Source of the DNA: Skermanella aerolata KACC 11604
Lineage (GTDB): Bacteria > Pseudomonadota > Alphaproteobacteria > Azospirillales > Azospirillaceae
Assembly: GCF_000936425.1 (NCBI RefSeq)
Contig: NZ_AVFK01000026.1
Span: 1 to 64,000 of the forward strand
Length of the DNA: 64,000 nucleotides
Direction of reading: 5' to 3'
Shown: positions 18,659-28,103 of the stretch, one piece after another
Layout: each line of letters opens with the position of its first letter
Numbering within the stretch: position 1 is the stretch's first letter
Program-made: the position numbers and the translations under genes
The notes under the pieces: generated by a model
The model's database searches: none
Seen by the model: only the letters and a program-made list of their open reading frames with translations
Told to the model about the DNA's origin: nothing

Positions 18659-20071
18659 TCAGCCGTGCCGCGGCCATTCCACATGATGCCGGTCGATCAC
18701 CAGCGCGTGCTTGTGGCGGATCGGCGCGTGCCGGTGAGGATGGGCGTGCGGTTCCGGCCCTTCCCAGCCCTCATGGGCGTGCTGGTGGTGCTCGTCATGG
18801 ACATGGGGATGTTCGTGGCCCAAGGCCGAGTGGACGTGCTCGACCTCTTCCGTATCGCCGGCGGGCCAGAGCCGCACCGCAAGCGCCGTCGCGGCGACGG
18901 CCATGACGCCCATCACCGTGAACGCCGTCCCCACGCCGGCCATCGCCCCGATCCAGCCGGCCAGCGGATAGGCCGCCAGCCAGCAGGCATGGCTGAGGGC
19001 GAACTGCGCCGCGAACAGGGCTGGCCGGTCCTCCGCATGGGCGGATCGCCGAAGCAGCCTGCCGCTGGGCGTCAGCACGGCCGAATTGGCGGCCCCCAGC
19101 GCCGCCCAGACCGGCAGAAGGAGCGGCAGCCCCGCCGTCACGCGCGCCGGCAGCACGCCGCTGGACAGGATCACCGCCATCACGAGCGTCCCCGCCGCCA
19201 GTACCCAGGCGCCCGCCAGCATGACGGCCCGGTCGGACACCCGCTCCAGCAGGCGCGGCAGCAGGAACGCGACCGCCATCGAGCCCGCCCCATAAGACGC
19301 CAGCACGACCGCGACGTCGGCGTCCGTTCCGCCCAGCACGGCCCGGACGATCACGACCGTATTGACGATGACCATCGCGCCGGCCGCGGCGACCGCGCCG
19401 TTGAGCGCTAGCAGCCCTTGAAGGCGCGGCGTCTTCAGGTAGATCCGCGAGCCTTTCGTGATCCTGTGGTAGACCCCGCCCTCACGCTCCGCCGGCAGTG
19501 CCGGAGCGGGCAGCGCCACGGAACCGACCAGCAGGGCGGAACCGAGGAACCCCACCACCGTTCCGGCGAACAGGTCATGGTAGCCGATGACGGCCAGCAG
19601 GGCCGCCGCCAGCGCCGGGCTGGCCAGGCTTTCCAGATCGTAGGCAAGCCGCGCCAGCGACAGCGCCCTGGTGTACTCCGCCTCGTCCGGCAGGATGTCG
19701 GGAATGGTCGCCTGGAACGTCGGCGTGAACGCGGCGGAGGCGGACTGGAGGGCGAAGATCAGGACGTAGACCTGCCAGATCTCGGTGACGAACGGCAGCG
19801 ACAGGGCGATGACGGCGCGCACGAGGTCCATGGCAACGAGGAAGGTGCGCCTGGGCAATTTGTCCGCGAACGCTCCGACGACGGGGGCCACGCCGACATA
19901 GGCCACCATCTTGATCGCCAGCGCCGTTCCGAGAACGGCCCCTGCCTTCGCACCGGCCAGATCATAGGCCAGCAGACCGAGGGCGACCGTCAGAAGGCCG
20001 GTCCCGACAAGGGCGATGACCTGCGCCGCGAACAGATGGCGGTACCTGCGGTCGGATAGAGGCGAGAGCAT
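18659..20071 (-). CDS. MFS transporter with histidine-rich C-terminus (NreB-like)
   Basis: Major facilitator of 470 residues from the ATG at 20071. It has about twelve membrane helices and family motifs such as DRRYRHLFAAQVIALVGTG and VVGAFADKLPRRTFLVAMD. The last 65 or so residues are hydrophilic with about 19 histidines (HVHSALGHEHPHVHDEHHQ and later HAHPHRHAPIRHKH). Such tails bind Ni, Co or Zn, and NreB nickel exporters have one. A divalent metal efflux role is therefore inferred, not shown. No metal-responsive regulator is adjacent. It is divergent from the cellulose operon. Confidence 0.85.
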   Translation of the reverse strand: MLSPLSDRRYRHLFAAQVIALVGTGLLTVALGLLAYDLAGAKAGAVLGTALAIKMVAYVGVAPVVGAFADKLPRRTFLVAMDLVRAVIALSLPFVTEIWQVYVLIFALQSASAAFTPTFQATIPDILPDEAEYTRALSLARLAYDLESLASPALAAALLAVIGYHDLFAGTVVGFLGSALLVGSVALPAPALPAEREGGVYHRITKGSRIYLKTPRLQGLLALNGAVAAAGAMVIVNTVVIVRAVLGGTDADVAVVLASYGAGSMAVAFLLPRLLERVSDRAVMLAGAWVLAAGTLVMAVILSSGVLPARVTAGLPLLLPVWAALGAANSAVLTPSGRLLRRSAHAEDRPALFAAQFALSHACWLAAYPLAGWIGAMAGVGTAFTVMGVMAVAATALAVRLWPAGDTEEVEHVHSALGHEHPHVHDEHHQHAHEGWEGPEPHAHPHRHAPIRHKHALVIDRHHVEWPRHG

Positions 20072-20526
20072 GGCGGACCCCCGGAGCTTTTGACGAATAC
20101 GAGAAACGAACAGTCCGATGGGCATATCGGACCTTGGTCAGGACGCAGGCCAGGACGTCGATCCGCTCGAGACTACAGGGTCGCGCCAGCCTCCGATATG
20201 GCCGATCCCGTAGCATACCCTGCCAGTAGCAATAGCCCGATGCAATGACGCCAGCGACGGATCGACGATAGTCACGCAACGAACATAGCGATTCGGTCAT
20301 GGTCGCGTTCTGAGCCTATTACCATCGATAGGCGAACTATATCTTATTGAAGTAAACGCTACCCCATTCATCGGCCCAGTCTTTATATTATATTGTATTT
20401 TATACGATATACTACATGACTTACCTCTTGGTTACTTTGAAGATTAAGCAATTATTTATCATGCAGTGCAATAACGGCTCGGTATGACGTGACCTATCGG
20501 GGGTCCGCGAAGCGCCGGTACCTTTC
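20072..20526. promoter_or_regulatory. AT-rich divergent promoter region upstream of bcsA
   Basis: A 455-bp gap without a gene. The 20330-20480 part is strikingly A/T-rich for this genome (TTTATATTATATTGTATTTT, then ATACGATATACTACATGA). It must hold the cellulose operon promoter and possibly the promoter of the MFS gene. AT-rich stretches like this are often bound by silencers of the MucR/Ros or H-NS-like type. That is inference only. Confidence 0.5.
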
Positions 20527-22731
20527 ATGGCTTATCGATTTTTTGCACGCATTCTCTGGGTAGTGCTGCTCACGGCGATCGGCTGTTCGGCGACTTTGCC
20601 GGTCAGCCTGGAAGCGCAGCTGCTTGTCGCATGGTCGTTCGTCGGCGCGCTGTTCCTCGTGTCGGCCCTGAAGGCTCACAGGACGGGCCGCATCCTCGGG
20701 ATATCCTTCGCGGCGTTCGTGACGATCCGATACATCATCTGGCGGACGACCAGCACGCTGCCGGCGCCCGACGACCTGCTCAATTTCATACCCGGGCTGG
20801 TGCTTTACGTCGCCGAGATCTTCTCGTTCATGATGTTCCTGCTGAGCATCTTCGTCATCAGCAACCCCCTTCACCGGAAGTCGATCCCGATCGACGACGC
20901 GGACCCCGACCTGCCGTCGGTCGACGTCCTGATCCCGACCTACGACGAAGAGCCTAATCTGCTGCTGATCACCCTGACGGCGGCGGTCTCGCTCGACTAT
21001 CCAAAGTCGCGCTTCAAGGTTTACCTGCTGGACGACGGCGGCACCCGGCAGAAGTGCAACCAGGCCGACGCGCTGAAGGCGGATTCGGCACGGCGCCGCG
21101 CGGAGAAGCTGAAGGAACTCTGCCGGACGACCGGCGCCATCTACTTGACGCGGGACAGGAACGAGCACGCCAAGGCGGGCAACATCAACGCCTCTTTCGC
21201 CAAGATCAAGGGCGACCTCGTCGCGATCCTCGATGCCGACCACGTGCCATCGTCCGATTTCCTTCGAAAGACCGTCGGGTTCTTCGTCAAGGACCCCGGC
21301 ATGGCCCTTGTGCAGACGCCGCACTTCTTCCTGAACCCCGATCCGGTCGAATACAATCTGAAGACCTTCCCGCGGATGCCGAGCGAGAACGAACTGTTCT
21401 ATCGGAACATCCAGCCCGGCCTCGATCGCTGGAACGCCGCTTTCTTCTGCGGTTCGGCGGCCCTGTTGCGCCGAAGCGCCCTTGACGAAGTCGGCGGCAT
21501 CAGCGGCAACAGCATCACCGAAGACTGCGAAACGGCGATGGACCTTCATGCCCAGGGCTATCGCAGCGCCTATCTCGATCAGCCGCTGATCGCCGGCCTT
21601 CAGCCCGAAAGCTTCGTCAGCTTCATCGGACAGCGCTCGCGCTGGGCGCAGGGCATGATCCAGATCCTCCTGCTGAAGAACGTCCTGTGGCGCAGCGGTC
21701 TGTCGCTGGCCCAGCGGCTCTGTTACCTGAGCAACAGCCTGTACTGGTTCTTCGTCTTCATCCGCCCGATCTTCGTCCTGGGACCGCTTTGCTACCTGTT
21801 CTTCGGCTTGCAGATTGTCCGGACCAACGTACCGGAATTCTTCGCCTATATCCTGCCCCACATCGTCGCCAGCGTCATGCTGCCGAACATCCTCAACGGC
21901 AAGGTACGCTGGCCGTTCATCTCCGAACTCTACGAATACGTGCTGTCGCTCCACCTGTCGCGGGCGGTGCTGTCCGTGCTCATAAACCCCCGGGCGCCGC
22001 AGTTCAAGGTGACGGCCAAGGGCGAGACGACGACGTCGGACCGGGCCTCGCCGCTGGCGGGACCGTTCGTCTGGATGGTGCTGCTGCTCACCGCCGGCAT
22101 GGTGGCCGCCGCGTGGCGCTTCGTGGCATTGCCCGAGAGCCGCGAGATCATCGGCATCGTCGCCTTCTGGAACAGCGTCAGCCTTCTGCTGGCCCTGGCC
22201 GGACTGGGTGCGGTCTACGAACAGCGCCAGATCCGCAAGTTCCCGCGGATCAACCTCCAGGTCCCGGCGCACCTGAAACTGGATGGTGGAGACTTTCCGG
22301 CGCAGGTCGTGAACGGCTCGGCCAACGGCCTGAACATCGAGCTTCCGATGCATGCCCGGTCGCAGATGTCGGAATCGATGATCGTGACCCTGCTGGCGCC
22401 GGGCGAGGAAGAAGGCACCGAGCGGCAGATCACCCTGCGGGTCCGGCGCATGTCGGTCTCGGGCGGCGTCTTCTCGGTCGGATGCGAATTCAACCCGGTC
22501 AGCCAGACCGAGGCGACGGCCGCCGTCCAGCTCGTCTACGGCAACAGCCGTATCTGGGCCAAGCGCTGGCACAACCGGGTGCCGGCGGAAAGATCCATCT
22601 TCCGCAGCTTCTGGTTCCTGGTCGGCCTAGCGCTGGGCCACGGCGTCCCGGCCGCCTGGAAAATGTGCAAAAGCGGCATTCTGCGGACTGCCTCCCAGAA
22701 GAAGACTTCCGATACGGTGCCCGCCCAATGA
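20527..22731 (+). CDS. bcsA: Cellulose synthase catalytic subunit BcsA (with PilZ)
   Basis: Processive family-2 glycosyltransferase that polymerises UDP-glucose to cellulose at the inner membrane and passes it through its own channel; 734 residues. The catalytic signature is complete: DDG at 169-171, DAD at 236-238, TED at 331-333 and QRSRW at 369-373. Membrane helices flank the domain. Near 565-610 a PilZ domain shows RKFPR (RxxxR) and NGSANG (NxSxxG), so cyclic-di-GMP should activate the enzyme. First gene of a tight operon; its stop overlaps the bcsB start (ATGA). An AT-rich region lies upstream. Confidence 0.97.
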   Translation: MAYRFFARILWVVLLTAIGCSATLPVSLEAQLLVAWSFVGALFLVSALKAHRTGRILGISFAAFVTIRYIIWRTTSTLPAPDDLLNFIPGLVLYVAEIFSFMMFLLSIFVISNPLHRKSIPIDDADPDLPSVDVLIPTYDEEPNLLLITLTAAVSLDYPKSRFKVYLLDDGGTRQKCNQADALKADSARRRAEKLKELCRTTGAIYLTRDRNEHAKAGNINASFAKIKGDLVAILDADHVPSSDFLRKTVGFFVKDPGMALVQTPHFFLNPDPVEYNLKTFPRMPSENELFYRNIQPGLDRWNAAFFCGSAALLRRSALDEVGGISGNSITEDCETAMDLHAQGYRSAYLDQPLIAGLQPESFVSFIGQRSRWAQGMIQILLLKNVLWRSGLSLAQRLCYLSNSLYWFFVFIRPIFVLGPLCYLFFGLQIVRTNVPEFFAYILPHIVASVMLPNILNGKVRWPFISELYEYVLSLHLSRAVLSVLINPRAPQFKVTAKGETTTSDRASPLAGPFVWMVLLLTAGMVAAAWRFVALPESREIIGIVAFWNSVSLLLALAGLGAVYEQRQIRKFPRINLQVPAHLKLDGGDFPAQVVNGSANGLNIELPMHARSQMSESMIVTLLAPGEEEGTERQITLRVRRMSVSGGVFSVGCEFNPVSQTEATAAVQLVYGNSRIWAKRWHNRVPAERSIFRSFWFLVGLALGHGVPAAWKMCKSGILRTASQKKTSDTVPAQ

Positions 22732-25199
22732 CCGCCCCAACCTCCCGGAACAGCCGGCTTCCGACGCGTATCGCGGCCACAAGCGCCCTCTGGCTGACCG
22801 CCGCCCTTCCCGTTGCCACCCTGCCCGCTCATGCCCAGCAGCCCGCCTCCCCCCTGCCGCCCGCTGCCCGGCAGGCGGTCGAGGTCACGCCGCTTTCCCT
22901 GTTGGCGGCTTCCGACCAGACGTTCGGCGTGACCGGCGAAGAGGAAACCCTATCGATCCCGTTCCACATGCCGGCCACCGTCCGCGGAAGACCGGCAACC
23001 CTGAAACTCGCATACGAGAACGCGGTCCATATCCTGCCGGGCCTGTCCCAGTTCAAGATCGCCCTGAACGGGCTTGAACTGGGCAACCTGCCGCTGACCG
23101 GGTTCGAGAAGCCCGTTTCGGCAAGCATCGGCATGCCGGCGGGATATCTGAAGCCCGGCCTCAACGAGCTGACCGTCAACTACTCCGCGCGCCACCGCGT
23201 GAGTTGCAGCGTAGCCGGCACCTTCGAACTCTGGATGCGGCTGCTGCCGGACCGCTCTTCGGTGGAGATCCTGGGCAAGCCGGCGTCCGATCTGCCGATC
23301 CTCAGCGACGCGGCGGCGTCCCTGGCCATGCCGTCCCAGTCGGGCCGGGGGCTGACGATCCTGAGCGCCCGGGCGGACACCGGAGCGGACCATGTCGCCT
23401 GGGGTGCGGACGTGGCCCAGGGCATAGCGCTTCGCCTCGGCGACCAGACGATCGTTCCCAGACCGGAGCCCGCTCCGCTGCGTGCGCCCGACGGCGACAG
23501 CCTCTTCCCCGGTCTCGACAAAGGGGTCCTGGGCGACAGCCGCAACGTCCTGATCGGGACCGCCGACCAGTTGAGCGCCATCGTCGGCAGCCGCATCGAG
23601 AGCGCGATAGCCGGTCCCTATCTCGGCCTGTTCCCACTGGGAACTTCCGGAGGCGTCGTTCTGGTCGTGTCCGGCCGGACACCGGACGAGGTGACGAGTG
23701 CGGCCAGGGCCTTCGCCAATCCCAACACGCCGCTGCCGGCGACGGCCGACACGATCCTTGCCGCCGAAGACGTCGTTTCGCTGCCGGATCTCGCGACCTT
23801 CCCGAAGGGACGCCCGGTCCCCCTTGCGGACCTCGGCTACAAGACCCGCGAGTTCAGCGGCTACCGCTTCACGCAGCCCTTGTCGGTCACGCTGGCGCGG
23901 GACTTCTTCAACCTCGACAGCCGGAAAGCGATCCTCCGGATCAACGCCGCGTCGGCACCCGGAATCGGAGCCGGATCGGCCCTGTCGGTCTTCGTCAACG
24001 GGCAGCCGGCCGCCGCCTTGCCGCTGAGCCGCATGGGCGAGCTCATCGAGCGCCGGGACCTTCACCTGCCAATGTCGCTGTTCCGTCCGGGCCGCAACGA
24101 AATCCTGCTGGCCGGCGACCTGCCGCCGGCCGAAGGCGCTCCGTGCCTGCCGGAACAATCGACGGCGCCCCGGTTCAGCCTGTTCTCCGACAGTACGCTG
24201 ATGCTGCCGGAATATGCCCGCCTTGCCCAGTTCCCCGACCTGGGAACCTTCGCGAGGACGGGCAGCCCGTATACGGACGGGACGGCCGATGGGTTCGACC
24301 TCGTCCTCATGAGCAAGTCCAACGAGGAGGTAGCGGCCGCCTGGGCGCTTGCGGCCCGGATGGCCCAGGCGGCGGGGACGCCGGTCCATCCCCGCTTCTC
24401 GTTCCACGGCTCCACCGTACCGGCCGGAGACGCCCTGATCATCGGCAACCACCGGTCGCTGTCGCGTCTGGCCGGGCTGGACCTTCCGGTCCGGCAATCC
24501 GACCTGACCGCCGCCTGGGGCATCGGCACCGATCCGTCGTTCGTCCCCGCCGAAGAGCAGCCGGAGCAAGGCGAAGCCGACGAGGTGCTGGCGCAGATCG
24601 AGGCACTGCGCAGCGTCAGCCGCCCCGGCCCCGATACCATGGCGGCCGACAGCGAGGCCCGCGATCGCTGGCACAAGATCATCAAGTCGGGAGAGGACCA
24701 GAGCGTCATCAACACCGTATCCGCCGCGGCGGAGGATGTCGTGGCATCGGTGCGCCAGCATTTCCCAGCGGTGTTCGGCCAGGCGCGGCGGGAGGAAACG
24801 GACCTGTTCGCCAGCGAGCTTTCGATCCCGACCGGACTGCTCATGCAGGTGGAATCGCCGGTAACGCCATCCCGGACCTGGACGATCCTGACCGCCGCCA
24901 ACGACGAGCAGCTTGCGGCCGGGGTCGAACGGCTCGTCCGGCGTCCGTACTGGGACCGGCTGGCGGGATCGGCAACCGTCTGGGGAGCGGACCCGGCAGG
25001 CACCAGAAGCATCGAGCCGTCTTCCACCTATCACCGGTTCGACAGCGACCTGAGATTGGCGAACCTCCGGCTGATCGCCGGCAACCTGATGTCGGAATAT
25101 GTCTGGTACTGGACCGCCGGCCTGCTTCTGCTGGTTGCATCGTTCGGGCTGGTGACGCGCTCCTTCCTGGGTCTCGGCCGGGGCGACAACCATGATTGA
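22728..25199 (+). CDS. bcsB: Cellulose synthase periplasmic subunit BcsB
   Basis: Partner of BcsA, anchored by a C-terminal membrane helix and guiding the glucan through the periplasm; 823 residues. A signal peptide ends near TLPAHAQ. Family features include LAYENAVHILPGLSQFKIAL (carbohydrate-binding module), LNELTVNYSARHRVSC and later LPLSRMGELIERRDLHLPMS. The C-terminal helix is YVWYWTAGLLLLVASFGLV. The start ATG at 22728 overlaps the bcsA stop by four bases, implying translational coupling. The long alternative frame upstream from 21687 is out of register with bcsA and is not part of the gene. Confidence 0.95.
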   Translation: MTAPTSRNSRLPTRIAATSALWLTAALPVATLPAHAQQPASPLPPAARQAVEVTPLSLLAASDQTFGVTGEEETLSIPFHMPATVRGRPATLKLAYENAVHILPGLSQFKIALNGLELGNLPLTGFEKPVSASIGMPAGYLKPGLNELTVNYSARHRVSCSVAGTFELWMRLLPDRSSVEILGKPASDLPILSDAAASLAMPSQSGRGLTILSARADTGADHVAWGADVAQGIALRLGDQTIVPRPEPAPLRAPDGDSLFPGLDKGVLGDSRNVLIGTADQLSAIVGSRIESAIAGPYLGLFPLGTSGGVVLVVSGRTPDEVTSAARAFANPNTPLPATADTILAAEDVVSLPDLATFPKGRPVPLADLGYKTREFSGYRFTQPLSVTLARDFFNLDSRKAILRINAASAPGIGAGSALSVFVNGQPAAALPLSRMGELIERRDLHLPMSLFRPGRNEILLAGDLPPAEGAPCLPEQSTAPRFSLFSDSTLMLPEYARLAQFPDLGTFARTGSPYTDGTADGFDLVLMSKSNEEVAAAWALAARMAQAAGTPVHPRFSFHGSTVPAGDALIIGNHRSLSRLAGLDLPVRQSDLTAAWGIGTDPSFVPAEEQPEQGEADEVLAQIEALRSVSRPGPDTMAADSEARDRWHKIIKSGEDQSVINTVSAAAEDVVASVRQHFPAVFGQARREETDLFASELSIPTGLLMQVESPVTPSRTWTILTAANDEQLAAGVERLVRRPYWDRLAGSATVWGADPAGTRSIEPSSTYHRFDSDLRLANLRLIAGNLMSEYVWYWTAGLLLLVASFGLVTRSFLGLGRGDNHD

Positions 25200-26292
25200 C
25201 CGCCGCGCATTCCTGAAGGCAGGCGTGCTCAGCGCGGGGGCCGCGGCGACCATGGCGAACCTGCCTTTTTCCCAAGTGGCTCACGCGGGCGGCGGCAACC
25301 CGGCCGGACCTTTCCCCCTGCCGCCGGAGGACTGGCAGTGGTTCCGCCAGACCTTCGTGACGCTCGAAGGCCGCGTCGTCGATACCGGGAATGGCGGGAT
25401 CTCCCATTCCGAGGGACAGGGATATGGCATGCTGCTCGCCGCGGCGGCCGGCGCCAGAGCCGACTTCAACCGAATCTGGCAGTGGACCCATGCCAACCTG
25501 ATGGTCAGGCAAGACGGTCTGGTCGCCTGGAAATGGGTGCCGGAGGGGACCGACAAGGCTGTCGGCAAGGTCACCGACCAGAACAACGCCACGGACGGCG
25601 ACATCCTGATCGCCTGGGCTCTACTGCGGGCCGGCAAGCGCTGGAACGACCGGTCCTTCCTGACCGCGGCGACCGCCATGGCCACGGCGGTCCGCAGCAA
25701 CATGATCCGGCGGGTCGAGGATCACAGCATCCTGCTGCCCGGCCATGTCGGCTTCGAGCGGCCGAACGGCCTGGTCGCCAACCTGTCCTACTGGGTCTTC
25801 CCCGCCCTGCTGGCGTTCCAGGACTGGGAACAGCACCGGGACTGGAGCGATCTGGTCTCCGGCGGCCTCGCCCTGCTCGCCCATAGCCGGTTCAGCCGGT
25901 GGCAGCTTCCGGCGGACTGGGTCCTCGTCGATCCCGGCATGAAGGTCGGCATGGCCGAAGGCTTTCCGCCGAGATTCGGCTTCGATGCGATCCGGGTGCC
26001 GCTCTACCTGACCTGGGCCGGCTACAAGGACCCTTGGTATCTGGATCCCTACGTGTCGCTGGTCCAGGCACAGAAGGAACGCCCCGGCCTGGCGGCGACC
26101 GTCGACCTCACCACGGGAGAGCCGTCGGCGATGGGGGCTTCCCCCGGAGCGATGGCGGTCTACGGCCTCGTCTCCCGCGCCATGAAGTCCGCCTACCGGG
26201 CACCTCCAACCGAAAACAATTCGTCTGAAGATTATTATTCGGCATCGCTGCGGCTGCTTTCGAAAGTTGCCGCACAGGAAAATGGACTGTGA
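25192..26292 (+). CDS. bcsZ: Cellulase BcsZ, glycoside hydrolase family 8
   Basis: Endo-beta-1,4-glucanase that trims nascent cellulose in the periplasm; 366 residues. The N-terminus IDRRAFLKAGVLSAGAAAT with a downstream AHA looks like a twin-arginine (Tat) signal, unusual for BcsZ. The GH8 acid Glu74 is in HSEGQGYGMLLAA, and an Asp (near 135) in NNATDGDILIAWAL is the likely base region. WPR-like aromatic sites such as VAWKWVPEG fit sugar binding. The start overlaps the bcsB 3' end by eight bases and the stop overlaps the next gene. Needed for normal cellulose output in known systems. Confidence 0.93.
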   Translation: MIDRRAFLKAGVLSAGAAATMANLPFSQVAHAGGGNPAGPFPLPPEDWQWFRQTFVTLEGRVVDTGNGGISHSEGQGYGMLLAAAAGARADFNRIWQWTHANLMVRQDGLVAWKWVPEGTDKAVGKVTDQNNATDGDILIAWALLRAGKRWNDRSFLTAATAMATAVRSNMIRRVEDHSILLPGHVGFERPNGLVANLSYWVFPALLAFQDWEQHRDWSDLVSGGLALLAHSRFSRWQLPADWVLVDPGMKVGMAEGFPPRFGFDAIRVPLYLTWAGYKDPWYLDPYVSLVQAQKERPGLAATVDLTTGEPSAMGASPGAMAVYGLVSRAMKSAYRAPPTENNSSEDYYSASLRLLSKVAAQENGL

Positions 26293-28103
26293 CCATGGTC
26301 AAAGGTGCTTTGATTTGTCTGACGGTCTCTCTCGGCGCTTCGGTAGCATTGCTGGCGCCGGAAGCGGCACATGCCCAGAAGTCCGATAGTCACGTCTCGC
26401 CGCTCGCCGCTCCGACCGTGACGCTCGACCAGCCCCAGGGGTCCGGGAGCGGTCCGGATGAAACGGCCCTGCGCTTCTACGCGTCCAAACGGGATCTCGA
26501 CCGCGTCGAAGCGGAGATCAGGCGGTTGCAGGCGCTCGATCCCAACTGGCAGCCTCCCAAGGACCTGATGAACCCCAAGCCGGCTAGTGCCGGCGTGGAC
26601 GAGGCGCCGATCTGGGAACTTGCCGCCAGGGGCGACATTGCCGGTGCCCGCGCCGGACTGGCGGAGATCAAGCGCAGGAACCCGACCTGGAGCACGCCGC
26701 CCGAACTGGAAAAGCATCTGGCCGTCCAGGAAGCCCGGAAAGACCTCCAGCTTGCCGGGGCTTCGAAGAATTGGTCCCGGATCGTCGAGCTTGCCGGGCG
26801 CAATGGCGACCTGATGTCCTGCGGCAACATCGACATCATGTGGCAGGTCGCCCAGGCGCAGGGCGAGCTGGGTCACGGCGCCGACACCTTCAAGCTCTAC
26901 CGCACGATCATCGAGACCTGCGCCAACGAGAAGGAGCGGCAGGACACGATCCTGAAAGCGTCCGCCTATGTGGACGACGCCCAGGTCGACGAGCTTTTCC
27001 GGCTGGAGTCCGCGCGCTCCTCGCCGTCGGGCAAGACCGCCCTCGATCAGGTCCGGGCAAGACTGGAACGGGGCAGCTTCTCCCGCCGGCTCGCGGAGTC
27101 GAAGGGGGCGAAGCTAAGCCCCGAGCGGGTCAAGGCGTTCGAAGAGGAAACCAGGGCATCGAAGGACAGCGACGGCGCCCTGACGCTCGGCTGGTTCTAC
27201 CACAACGAAAACAATCACCGGGACGCCGAGAAGTGGTTCATCTATGCCAATGCCCTGAACCCGGACGAGAACTCCGCCGAGGGTCTGGTCTATACGTATC
27301 TGGCATTGAAGGACCGGCAGCGGGCCGAGGAAGTCGCCAAGCCCTGGCTGGCGACGTCGGATAAGATCAAGAAGGCTCTTGCCGTCTCCAAGCCTTCGGC
27401 CTCGAAGACCCGGCAAACCGCCGTGAAGTCGCGGACGACGGTGCAAAGCGCAACGGTACAAAGTGCCCGGGCACTTACACCGCCCGATCCGGCGACGATC
27501 AATGCCCCGGAGATGCCGAGGGCAATGGACGCCGCCGTCGCGGCGCAGGCTCGCGGCGCCTCCTCCGACTGCCTCGCCCACCTCAATCCCGTCAGGGGCC
27601 GTCCGGGATGGACAAGCGCAATGGCGCAGATGCGCGGCTGGTGCCTGCTGTCGCTCAAGCGGGAGACCGAAGCTCAACTGGCTTTCGAGGAAGCCAGGGC
27701 GCTGGCCGTCCCGACGACGGCCACCGGGGAAAAGGAACTGGAGAGCGCCCAGCTCGGCATCATCCAGTCGCGCCTGCAAAGCGGCATGGTGGAAGAAGCG
27801 ATGCGCGAGCTGGCGACTAGCAACCTGAGCCGCGCCAAGGTCGCAGAGCTTCACGCCGACGCCCTGTCGCAACAGGCCGTCCGCGAATATCAGGCGGAAC
27901 ATCACTGGGAAGCGTTGCGGCTGATCGACGCCCGCAACCAATACCTGCCGCCCAGGCGGGACCTGGAGATACTGCGCGGTTACAGCCTCTACCACGTCAA
28001 CAGGACCGGCGAAGCGCTCGAAGTCTTCGAGCGGCTCGACAAACTGCTCAGCACACCGGAGTCGCGAGAGGGAATGCGTATCTCCAGAGGGGGTTTAGAC
28101 TAA
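26289..28103 (+). CDS. TPR-repeat protein of the cellulose operon (BcsK-like, no barrel)
   Basis: Secreted or periplasmic protein of 604 residues with a signal peptide ending near EAAHAQ. It is mostly helical with TPR-like units: GALTLGWFYHNENNHRDAEK, FIYANALNPDENSAEG, and C-terminal RGYSLYHVNRTGEALEVFER. A Lys/Thr/Ser-rich linker lies near 370-400. It takes the place where bcsC would be, but is half the length of BcsC and has no beta-barrel region. Operon surveys describe a barrel-less TPR protein (BcsK) in some alphaproteobacterial cellulose operons; I recall this and cannot verify it here. The first codon is GTG overlapping the bcsZ stop (GTGA); an ATG two codons in (26295) is also possible. 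Confidence 0.75.
   Translation: MTMVKGALICLTVSLGASVALLAPEAAHAQKSDSHVSPLAAPTVTLDQPQGSGSGPDETALRFYASKRDLDRVEAEIRRLQALDPNWQPPKDLMNPKPASAGVDEAPIWELAARGDIAGARAGLAEIKRRNPTWSTPPELEKHLAVQEARKDLQLAGASKNWSRIVELAGRNGDLMSCGNIDIMWQVAQAQGELGHGADTFKLYRTIIETCANEKERQDTILKASAYVDDAQVDELFRLESARSSPSGKTALDQVRARLERGSFSRRLAESKGAKLSPERVKAFEEETRASKDSDGALTLGWFYHNENNHRDAEKWFIYANALNPDENSAEGLVYTYLALKDRQRAEEVAKPWLATSDKIKKALAVSKPSASKTRQTAVKSRTTVQSATVQSARALTPPDPATINAPEMPRAMDAAVAAQARGASSDCLAHLNPVRGRPGWTSAMAQMRGWCLLSLKRETEAQLAFEEARALAVPTTATGEKELESAQLGIIQSRLQSGMVEEAMRELATSNLSRAKVAELHADALSQQAVREYQAEHHWEALRLIDARNQYLPPRRDLEILRGYSLYHVNRTGEALEVFERLDKLLSTPESREGMRISRGGLD

Noticed and set aside
21687-22727. A long plus-strand frame that would extend bcsB far upstream
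   Set aside because: This part is a shifted frame inside bcsA; the true bcsB start is the ATGA overlap at 22728.
20494-25253. Long antisense frames across bcsA and bcsB
   Set aside because: They are complementary shadows of strongly conserved cellulose genes.
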